A stretch of DNA of 8,477 nucleotides from NCBI GenBank assembly GCA_013203065.1, contig JABMQV010000110.1, positions 1-8,477 on the forward strand. The letters run 5' to 3'. Below, piece by piece: positions 1-4,791 of this stretch (position 1 is its first letter; every line of letters begins with the position of its first letter). The position numbers were made by a program, and so were the translations under genes. The notes under the pieces are model-generated. The model was not told where the DNA came from, searched no databases, and worked only from the letters and a program-made list of their open reading frames with translations. Source of the DNA: Desulfobacteraceae bacterium (GTDB taxonomy: Bacteria > Desulfobacterota > DSM-4660 > Desulfatiglandales > Desulfatiglandaceae).

Positions 1-191
1 AAGCAGGGATGCGAAAATGTGAAGTTATTTCTGCGCAGGCCCTTGGTTTGTAACTTCTCCGCAAGCCACGAAGATGCTTTATTGAAGTAAACCCGGTTGA
101 TTCATTAGTAATAAGGTTTCCCCTGACACCTGACACCCTCACACTGTTCTAGTTGCGGCCGAAGGCCTGTATGGGCGTATTATTCAGTGAT
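1..191. other. Non-coding or unassigned left edge, downstream of the flavodoxin gene
   Basis: I see no gene that I can support here. Two small structures are visible: a 7-bp tandem repeat CTGACAC at 123-129 and 130-136, and a short hairpin GGCC-GAA-GGCC at 157-167, just past the 3' end of the flavodoxin gene. The hairpin has only a 4-bp stem and no T-tract on the minus strand, so it is not a convincing intrinsic terminator. On the minus strand one frame stays open from about 100 to the window edge without a start codon; it may be the beginning or remnant of something outside the window. Confidence 0.4.
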
Positions 192-632
192 TTATGAACC
201 GCCCAGCTTCTTTCCTATTTCCCGTCCATAGTCCTGGGCCATCTGGGTCCCTCCACCCAATGAGGCCGACTTTAATCTTAAGGGTCCGCTTACCATCTCC
301 ATATTGAAAATATTTTTCATGGTATTGAAAATTCGATCTGGGGCCTCGCCGCTCCATCCAAAGGCCCCAAATGACCCCCCTACCTTTCCTTCCAGACCGG
401 CTTTTTCAGCCAGAAAGAGCAAGGTCTTCATTCCCTGCATCATCTCGCCATGGTAAGTGGCCGAGCCAAAGGAATAGGCATCATATCCCGCCAGATCTTC
501 CTCCTTCTTTATTTGGGTGACGTTTTGAACCGTCGTCTCCGAACCTTGGAACCGGATCCCTTCGGCAATCAACTCAGCGATATTCTTGGTATCACCGCTC
601 CTTGTGGCGTACACGACCAGTGCCTTGGCCAT
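192..632 (-). CDS. Flavodoxin-like FMN protein, resembling the flavodoxin domain of flavodiiron proteins
   Basis: This 146-residue protein is a stand-alone flavodoxin, a soluble FMN-binding electron carrier. Visible signatures are the phosphate-binding loop TRSGDT at residues 10-15 after the first beta strand, the loop GSATYHGE at 56-63, and FGAFGWSGEAPDRI at 88-101, which matches the aromatic FMN loop (FGWSG) common in flavodiiron proteins (rubredoxin:oxygen oxidoreductase, FprA) rather than in classical short flavodoxins. No metallo-beta-lactamase diiron domain is present, so it cannot reduce oxygen alone. It starts 18 nt after the microprotein stop, with a GGGAGG ribosome site, and is the last gene of the leftward oxidative-stress unit. 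I infer that it passes electrons to, or within, the peroxide and superoxide reduction system; the partner is not shown by the sequence. Confidence 0.85.
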   Translation of the reverse strand: MAKALVVYATRSGDTKNIAELIAEGIRFQGSETTVQNVTQIKKEEDLAGYDAYSFGSATYHGEMMQGMKTLLFLAEKAGLEGKVGGSFGAFGWSGEAPDRIFNTMKNIFNMEMVSGPLRLKSASLGGGTQMAQDYGREIGKKLGGS

Positions 633-650
633 GCGAAACCTCCCTCTTGT

Positions 651-719
651 CTAGTCGTCTTCCGTTTCAACCTTTCCTTTAATCTTGGTACCGCAGTTGG
701 AACATTTCCAATCGACCAT
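651..719 (-). CDS. 22-residue CxxC microprotein (half-rubredoxin-like knuckle)
   Basis: This very short frame reads MVDWKCSNCGTKIKG followed by KVETEDD and a TAG stop. It sits between the desulfoferrodoxin and flavodoxin genes. It has its own good ribosome-binding site (AAAGGAG, 9 nt before ATG), 52 nt after the upstream stop, and its stop is 18 nt before the flavodoxin start, so the spacing is that of a real operon gene. The WKCSNCG segment resembles the first metal knuckle of rubredoxin or a zinc ribbon, but no second CxxC follows. A homodimer could build a Cys4 iron or zinc site, as the 36-residue desulforedoxin does by another geometry; that is inference. Alternatives are a decayed rubredoxin remnant or a leader peptide. 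I do not know a named family for it. Confidence 0.6.
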   Translation of the reverse strand: MVDWKCSNCGTKIKGKVETEDD

Positions 720-771
720 GGCTTTTCTCTCCTTTGATTCTAGTGTTGCCCGGCCCCTTCAGGGCATGAAC

Positions 772-1146
772 TTATGCTTTCCAGTGACCGTGGAGGTTGC
801 AATAGGCCCGGACCGTGACCTGATCTGAGGCAATATTAAAAGTTGCCTCGGGGGCTTCTCCCGGCTCCAGAAATTGCAGGTAGGCCTTTCCATCCGAAAC
901 GACCTCGACCCACTCAATATAATGTTTCTCCTCCATGGGGTGTGGCACCTCGCCGACCTTTACTGTGACGCCATCGGCGGTCTTTTCCGCTACCGGAACA
1001 TGTTTTTCCTTGGCCGCATCCACGGTGTTTTCTTTCTGAAGCACCATGGGTTTCCCACAGCAGACCAGTTCTCCCTTTCCTCCGTGCAATACCTCCACAA
1101 TGTTCCCGCACAATTCGCATTTATAGACTTCCAATTTTTGTGCCAT
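772..1146 (-). CDS. dfx: Desulfoferrodoxin, two-iron superoxide reductase
   Basis: The 124-residue protein reduces superoxide to hydrogen peroxide without making oxygen, using electrons usually supplied by rubredoxin, in the cytoplasm of anaerobes. The N-terminal desulforedoxin domain has C10, C13, C29 and C30 (YKCELCG ... VCCG) for the structural Fe(Cys)4 centre. The catalytic domain has E47-K48-H49, H69, H75, C116 and H119 ([19 protein letters not shown]). These fit the known Fe(His)4Cys site and the Glu/Lys lid residue for residue, so the enzyme should be active. An upstream in-frame ATG at 1152 lies one base from the AAAGGAG site; the ATG at 1146 has normal 7-nt spacing and gives the usual family N-terminus, so I chose it. 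It lies 50 nt after tpx in the perR unit. Confidence 0.95.
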   Translation of the reverse strand: MAQKLEVYKCELCGNIVEVLHGGKGELVCCGKPMVLQKENTVDAAKEKHVPVAEKTADGVTVKVGEVPHPMEEKHYIEWVEVVSDGKAYLQFLEPGEAPEATFNIASDQVTVRAYCNLHGHWKA

Positions 1147-1196
1147 TTTCATTCTCCTTTCGTTGATTGTTTACCAAAGATTCCGAACCAAAAGGC

Positions 1197-1712
1197 TCAA
1201 ATTGATTTATTGACCGCATCCATCACGGCGGCATAATCCGGCTCATTGGTAATTTCATTTACGATCTGAATGTATTGGATGATACCCTCTCGATCAACCA
1301 CAAATACAGCCCTTGCCAGTAGACGCAGTTCCTTGATCAGGACCCCGTAAGAGGTTCCAAAGGACGCATCGCGGTGATCAGAGAGGGTAATTACCCTGTC
1401 CACACCGGCGGCCCCACACCACCGTTCTTGGGCGAAGGGCAGGTCCATGCTGATGGTCAGGATCACCACGTCATCTCCCAGACTTGCCGCCTCTTGGTTG
1501 AATCGTCGTGTCTCCATGTCACAAACCGGCGTGTCAAGCGATGGGACGGATGAGATAACACAGGTCTTTCCTCGATAGGCCGAAAGCTTGACCGGGGAAA
1601 GCCTATTGTCAAGGAGTTCACAATCGGGTGCTGGTGTCCCCACGGCGAGTTGGTTCCCCACCAACGTCAGGGGGTTGCCTTTCATGGTTATAATTCCGGT
1701 TCGTTCTTCCAT
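1197..1712 (-). CDS. tpx: Thiol peroxidase (atypical 2-Cys peroxiredoxin)
   Basis: This 171-residue protein belongs to the Tpx group of peroxiredoxins, which reduce hydrogen peroxide and alkyl hydroperoxides using thioredoxin. The peroxidatic cysteine is C64 in PSLDTPVCDMETRRFN, the classic Tpx active-site signature, with the supporting Thr three residues earlier (T61). The resolving cysteine is C99 in RWCGAAG. The length is close to the family norm of about 165-170. The start at 1712 has AGGAGGG a few bases upstream; M10 is an in-frame alternative and would still leave the whole domain. Residues 12-30 (GNPLTLVGNQLAVGTPAPD) form the usual Tpx N-terminal strand. It follows rubrerythrin by 36 nt, giving the operon two chemically different peroxide-removal routes. 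Confidence 0.95.
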   Translation of the reverse strand: MEERTGIITMKGNPLTLVGNQLAVGTPAPDCELLDNRLSPVKLSAYRGKTCVISSVPSLDTPVCDMETRRFNQEAASLGDDVVILTISMDLPFAQERWCGAAGVDRVITLSDHRDASFGTSYGVLIKELRLLARAVFVVDREGIIQYIQIVNEITNEPDYAAVMDAVNKSI

Positions 1713-1748
1713 GCTCCCTCCTGTTACTGAGAAGTTTTGGGTGGGGGA

Positions 1749-2321
1749 TCAATAATTTTCCCCCAGCAGCTCGAAATAGGCCTGGGGGTGTAGACAGGCT
1801 GGACAGGACTGGGGTGCCTCGTTCCCGGTGTGGAGATATCCACAGTTTCGACACCGCCAGACTTCCTCCGAATCCCGTTTGAAGACCCGTCCCGCTTCAA
1901 TATTTGAGGCCAGGTCCACGTAGCGCTTTTCGTGTTGCTTTTCTGCAATGGAAATGGCGTCGAAGACGTCTGCAATGGCATGGAATCCTTCGTCCCTTGC
2001 CGTCTTTGCAAACCCGGGGTACAACTCCGTGTGCTCAAAGTGCTCGCCACCGGCCGCGGCCTTGAGGTTTTCCAGTGTGCTGCCGATCACCCCTGCTGGA
2101 AAACTTGCCTGGACCTCAACCTCTCCGCCTTCCAGAAACTTGAAAAACCTTTTTGCATGCTCTTTTTCCTGGTTGGCGGTTTCATCAAAGATAAATGAAA
2201 TCTGTTCAAAACCTTCCTTTTTGGCCTGACTTGCAAAGTAGGTGTAACGATTTCGTGCCTGTGATTCACCGGCAAACGCACCGAGCAGATTCTTTTCAGT
2301 CTGGCTACCTTTTAAATCCAT
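1749..2321 (-). CDS. rbr: Rubrerythrin (classical, 190 residues)
   Basis: Rubrerythrin is a cytoplasmic NAD(P)H- or rubredoxin-linked peroxidase with a diiron site in a four-helix bundle and a C-terminal rubredoxin domain. Diiron ligands are visible as E19 (AGESQARNRY), E52-x-x-H55 (NQEKEH), E93 and E96 (GGEHFEHTE), and E127-x-x-H130 (AEKQHEKRY). The rubredoxin part has C157, C160, C173 and C176 (WRCRNCGY ... CPAC) with the short loop typical of rubrerythrin. It resembles the Desulfovibrio-type enzyme along its whole length. Its ATG overlaps the perR stop by one base (TAATG), preceded by a near-perfect AAGGAGGT site, so its translation is probably coupled to perR and its transcription to peroxide control. 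Confidence 0.95.
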   Translation of the reverse strand: MDLKGSQTEKNLLGAFAGESQARNRYTYFASQAKKEGFEQISFIFDETANQEKEHAKRFFKFLEGGEVEVQASFPAGVIGSTLENLKAAAGGEHFEHTELYPGFAKTARDEGFHAIADVFDAISIAEKQHEKRYVDLASNIEAGRVFKRDSEEVWRCRNCGYLHTGNEAPQSCPACLHPQAYFELLGENY

Positions 2322-2779
2322 TATCCTGCACCTCCTTGATCAATTTTGTATTTTTCTTGCGGGGGACCATCTTCCTGCTTCATGCAGTTCCCGCAGAGAC
2401 CAATAAACTCGAGTTTGTGCCCGAAAATTCCGTATTTTGTCAATTTACCTAAGGTGTTTTCAAGGGTTTGGAATATGTCGTCCGATGGCTCGATGTTTGC
2501 GTCCTCGACACGTTGGCAACGGGTACACGTGATATGGAAATGCTCCCTGGGATTGCCGTCAAACCGCATCTGCATCCGGACCGGCTGAAGTTTTTGAATC
2601 AGACCACATTCCGAAAGCACATCGAGATTGCGGTAGACGGTTCCCATGCTGATGCGCGGCAATCTCTTCCTGACCGTTTCGTATATTTCATCAGCCGTGG
2701 GATGGGAGCGGACCTTTTTTAGCTCTTCGAGGATTACCCTCCGCTGGTGGGTCATCCTGTGGTTCGGAATTGGATCCAA
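2321..2779 (-). CDS. perR: PerR-type peroxide-sensing repressor (Fur family)
   Basis: This 152-residue Fur-family repressor senses hydrogen peroxide by metal-catalysed histidine oxidation. Every regulatory-site ligand of Bacillus PerR has a counterpart at conserved spacing: H26, D74, H80, H82 and D93. The last is Asp, as in PerR, rather than the Glu of Fur. The structural zinc site is C85, C88, C129 and C132. The winged helix lies in residues 10-70, with the recognition helix around SMGTVYRNLDVL. The start is a TTG at 2779, with only a weak AAGAAAG upstream; an in-frame stop lies just before it, and the only other choice is ATG at 2755 (M9), which lacks a ribosome site but fits short family members. 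It heads the defence operon and probably represses itself and the genes behind it. Confidence 0.92.
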   Translation of the reverse strand: MDPIPNHRMTHQRRVILEELKKVRSHPTADEIYETVRKRLPRISMGTVYRNLDVLSECGLIQKLQPVRMQMRFDGNPREHFHITCTRCQRVEDANIEPSDDIFQTLENTLGKLTKYGIFGHKLEFIGLCGNCMKQEDGPPQEKYKIDQGGAG

Positions 2780-2806
2780 TTTTCACATCTTTCTTGAAAC
2801 TTGATT

Positions 2807-2851
2807 ATTAGGAGCTATTCCTAATTAATAGATAAGTCCCAATATTGTCAA
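2807..2851 (-). promoter_or_regulatory. perR operon promoter with overlapping 19-bp palindromic operator
   Basis: On the minus strand a perfect -35 box TTGACA lies at 2846-2851. A -10 region follows as TATTAA (2825-2830, 15-nt spacing) or TTAATT (2823-2828, 17-nt spacing). A perfect inverted repeat, ATTAGGA-GCTAT-TCCTAAT, spans 2807-2825 and overlaps the -10 box and the expected transcription start. Such a placement blocks RNA polymerase when a repressor is bound. The AT-rich repeat directly before a PerR gene makes it the likely PerR operator. The site assignment is inference from position and symmetry; I did not match it to a published consensus. Confidence 0.7.
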
Positions 2852-2897
2852 GTGAAACCGGATCCGAACGCCTTCTGCCCGTCTATCCCATAGTTAT

Positions 2898-3098
2898 TCA
2901 ACCAGCCGGGATAGAAAATTTCTTCTCCCGGAAATGGATCTTCGGCCTCTGACACCTGGGGCAAGTCAACTGATCCGGAAGGGCCCCAAAAGAGGTGCCC
3001 GGTTTCCAGTTTTTCGCCGGATCACCCTTTTCCGGTTCGTAGGCATAGCCGCAGGGACACTGATACAAGTGAATCTTTTTCCATTGGTTGCCGGGCAT
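2898..3098 (-). CDS. Rubredoxin-like protein with a CX1C first knuckle
   Basis: This 66-residue protein has the rubredoxin layout: YQCPCGYAYEPEKGDP at residues 12-27, then W31-K-P-G-T-S-F and LPDQLTCPRCQRPK at 40-53. Residues C16 and C46 have the canonical 29 residues between them, and the second knuckle C46-x-x-C49 is normal. The first knuckle is C14-P-C16-G, one residue shorter than the universal CxxCG. Rubredoxins carry one electron on a Fe(Cys)4 site; here the geometry of the first loop must differ, or the protein may bind zinc or have a shifted redox potential. The gene begins 7 nt after the preceding rubredoxin stop with AAAGGTG upstream, so the two are surely co-transcribed. Likely an electron donor for rubrerythrin or superoxide reductase (inference). 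Confidence 0.8.
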   Translation of the reverse strand: MPGNQWKKIHLYQCPCGYAYEPEKGDPAKNWKPGTSFGALPDQLTCPRCQRPKIHFREKKFSIPAG

Positions 3099-3104
3099 GG
3101 GGTT

Positions 3105-3314
3105 TCATTCACCTTTCGCAGCAACAGATTCCGGACCCCCAAGGGGTCTGAAGGCCTTTTTGCTTGCCCCGCAGACAGGGCATTTCCATTCATCCGGCAG
3201 GTCCTCGAAAAGCTTTCCCTTTGGAATCTTCCCCTTTCTGTCTCCTTTGTCCGGGTTATAGATATACCCGCAGTTTATGGTCTGACATTGCCACATCTCT
3301 TCGGGTTTTGCCAT
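3105..3314 (-). CDS. Rubredoxin of the CX4C type (Rd-2-like)
   Basis: This 69-residue rubredoxin has C10 and C15 (CQTINCG, so four residues between the cysteines) and C45 and C48 (KCPVCG). The core YIYNPDKGD and [17 protein letters not shown] are textbook rubredoxin. An extended CX4C first knuckle is known from a second rubredoxin described in Desulfovibrio desulfuricans, so the variant is real and not an error. A short Gly/Pro/Lys tail of about 14 residues follows the domain. The start at 3314 was chosen over the in-frame ATG at 3335 because AAGGAG sits 7 nt before it and the family N-terminus fits. It is expected to carry electrons in the cytoplasm to rubrerythrin or desulfoferrodoxin. Confidence 0.9.
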   Translation of the reverse strand: MAKPEEMWQCQTINCGYIYNPDKGDRKGKIPKGKLFEDLPDEWKCPVCGASKKAFRPLGGPESVAAKGE

Positions 3315-3335
3315 TATGCGCTCCTTGGCCTTCAC

Positions 3336-3542
3336 TTACGATTTCAATTCTTTAAGTTTCCCGTGCCACGAACACTGGTCACAGTATATGTGGGTTTCAT
3401 CGCCGATGGCTGGGCATTCAGAAGCATCCGTGTTTTCAGAAACCACGATCTCGCCGCTCCCTACACTGAAAGCATAGGTTTCGTACTCATCGTCAGGATC
3501 TTTCACAAAAAAATCTTCGCATCCGCAAAAAGGGCATTTCAT
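3336..3542 (-). CDS. Small zinc-ribbon-like protein of unknown function
   Basis: This 68-residue protein begins CPFCGC at residues 3-8 and ends with CDQCSWHGKLKEL at 54-66, giving two CxxC knuckles (C3/C6 and C54/C57) that could hold one zinc or iron. Between them lies an acidic, beta-rich stretch (KDPDDEYETYAF) with extra cysteines C8 and C43. An in-frame upstream extension to 3614 exists, but it would overlap the rubrerythrin gene, whereas the ATG at 3542 has GGGGGTG nearby and starts directly with the cysteine motif. It lies 32 nt after rubrerythrin 2 and 21 nt before the CX4C rubredoxin, inside the same unit. I recognise no named family; a role with the neighbouring iron proteins is inference. 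Confidence 0.75.
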   Translation of the reverse strand: MKCPFCGCEDFFVKDPDDEYETYAFSVGSGEIVVSENTDASECPAIGDETHIYCDQCSWHGKLKELKS

Positions 3543-3574
3543 TTTCCACACCCCCGTTTTCTGGCGGACAAGGC

Positions 3575-4072
3575 CTAGTCCACTTTCACAAAGGCCTTGG
3601 CCTTTGAGCTGCAAACCGGACAGGTTTCCGGGGGTTCATTTGCGCAGGTGTATCCGCACACAGAGCATACATAATAGCACGTCACATCTTCAGGGTTATC
3701 CAGATTATCCAGGACCTCCTGATAGAGATTTGCATGCACTTCTTCCACCGCATTTGCATAGTCAAAAGATCTTTCTGCCGCCTTGTTACCCTCTTCTTTG
3801 GCGGTCTCGATCATCTCGGGGTACATCTCCTTAAACTCGTGGGTCTCACCAGCGATGGCCTCTTTCAGATTTTCTGCGGTGCTCTTAACCCCCCCAAGGA
3901 CCCTCAAGTGGGCGTGGGCATGAACCGTCTCGGCCTCTGCGGCGGCCCTAAACAATTTTGCAGCCTGTGGGTGCCCTTCCTTGTCAGCCTGTTTGGCAAA
4001 TGCGAGGTACTTTCTATTGGCCTGTGATTCCCCTGCAAATGCATCCGATAGGTTCTTTTCCGTCTTGCTCAT
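3575..4072 (-). CDS. Second rubrerythrin, short form (165 residues)
   Basis: This rubrerythrin is clearly different from the one in the perR unit. It is 25 residues shorter and has the form common in anaerobes and methanogens. Diiron ligands are E15 (AGESQANRKY), E48-x-x-H51 (EAETVHAHAH), E76 and E79 (AGETHEFKEMYPEM) and E110-x-x-H113 (VEEVHANLY). The C-terminal rubredoxin site is C136, C139, C151 and C154 (YVCSVCGY ... CPVC), with extra cysteines C132 and C143. It should act as a hydrogen peroxide reductase using rubredoxin electrons, and two rubredoxin genes follow it. The ribosome site AAAGGAG lies 7 nt before the ATG. It is the first intact gene of the leftward unit; I see no strong promoter in the 60 nt upstream. 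Confidence 0.93.
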   Translation of the reverse strand: MSKTEKNLSDAFAGESQANRKYLAFAKQADKEGHPQAAKLFRAAAEAETVHAHAHLRVLGGVKSTAENLKEAIAGETHEFKEMYPEMIETAKEEGNKAAERSFDYANAVEEVHANLYQEVLDNLDNPEDVTCYYVCSVCGYTCANEPPETCPVCSSKAKAFVKVD

Positions 4073-4136
4073 AACTTTTCTCCTTTCTAGAGTGGGTTAA
4101 TGCTGGCGGTTGCTATCCTGGAAAACCGACTCTCTC

Positions 4137-4337
4137 TCACTTCCACCAGCCTTTTTTGATATGGGCCTCCCTTTCTGATTCAGCCAGCCGCTTGATCTTA
4201 TAGGCCGAATCCCGGAGAACCCCATAGAGGACCCCACAACCGGAATCCTCTCGAACGGCATCTCCTTGGTCTGCCAGATCAAGCATGGATTCGATCAGTT
4301 TCAAGGTCTTCTTTATGCTTTCGTCGCACTGCCTCAG
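4137..4337 (-). pseudogene. 3' remnant of a small helical protein lacking a start
   Basis: Reading leftward, a coherent frame runs from about 4337 to a TGA at 4137-4139. It begins LRQCDESIKKTLKLIESML and continues through DLADQGDAVREDSGCGVLYG, then VLRDSAYKIKRLAESEREAH and KKGWWK, about 66 residues in all. The pattern of charged and leucine residues predicts helices, and a compact REDSGCGVLYGVLRDSAYKI core looks conserved. I recall similar small proteins in sulfate-reducing bacteria, but not a name. No ATG, GTG or ribosome site precedes it: the frame is closed by a TGA at 4365-4367, and the bases before 4337 instead encode a PAS domain in another frame. I conclude that its 5' end was lost. 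Translation from an internal TTG or ATG cannot be excluded. Confidence 0.55.
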
Positions 4338-4491
4338 CGGAGCGGTTGAAAAAGACGATACGCCTCAGGATATCGTGTGCAATGATACCTTCCTTCAGGT
4401 TATCGAGGATTCGCTCCAGGTTTTCTTTATCCGCAAGGAGCTTTTCAAGACTCAAATCATACACGGGCTGACTATCCCTTATGTGAAGCAT
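4279..4491 (-). pseudogene. PAS-domain fragment of a regulator, truncated
   Basis: The frame encodes LSLEKLLADKENLERILDNL then KEGIIAHDILRRIVFFNRSAEA, the start of a PAS domain as found at the N-terminus of many delta-proteobacterial sigma-54-dependent regulators and sensor kinases. After FFNRSAEA the PAS fold should continue for about 60 residues; instead the frame continues with unrelated residues to a stop at 4279, overlapping the small-protein remnant in another frame. No sigma-54 or kinase domain follows. The ATG at 4491 has no ribosome site. The same frame is open further upstream to 4605 and reads sensibly there (SFYYSLRQRVPRPILP) without a start codon, so the 5' end also appears lost or altered. 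Confidence 0.6.
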
Positions 4492-4791
4492 AGGAAGTAT
4501 CGGTCGGGGAACCCTTTGGCGGAGACTATAGTAAAAAGAGGTTGCGGCATCAAGAAGAAACCATTTGAGTTGCCGGGGGCTTCCCGCCTCTTTGACACAC
4601 AGACCTCAGTCCACTCGAATGTGCTGGCGTGTTGATCTCTGACCCATAGACAATTTGCCCAGAAACATGGCATCGAATTCCAGAGGTCCTAATTATTTGG
4701 TTTTGCCCAAAACAGCAGTTGAAAATAGTGTCGCTTTCTGGCATTAGTGGAAAGGGCCTTCGGGAAGGGTCCTGACTTTCGAGGAGTGATC

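Noticed and set aside
2867..2882. Terminator between the rubredoxin unit and perR
   Set aside because: Only short GC-rich palindromic pieces such as CGGATCCG nearby and no T-run; read-through into perR cannot be excluded.
2934..3578. A 214-residue plus-strand frame
   Set aside because: It is antisense to two clear rubredoxins and a zinc-ribbon protein and is rich in Phe/Arg as expected of a shadow frame; it has no domain.
4479..4744. Two overlapping 64-residue minus-strand frames upstream of the PAS fragment
   Set aside because: They have no ribosome site or motif and overlap each other in different frames; treated as non-coding or decayed sequence.
4719..4747. Possible cdaA promoter TTGAAA-17-CATTAG
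   Set aside because: The -35 is fair but the -10 matches only three of six positions; too weak to list as a feature.
4752..4772. Hairpin CCTT-CGGG-AAGG in the cdaA leader, considered as a terminator
   Set aside because: Short stem with no T-tract after it, and it lies upstream of the gene rather than after one.
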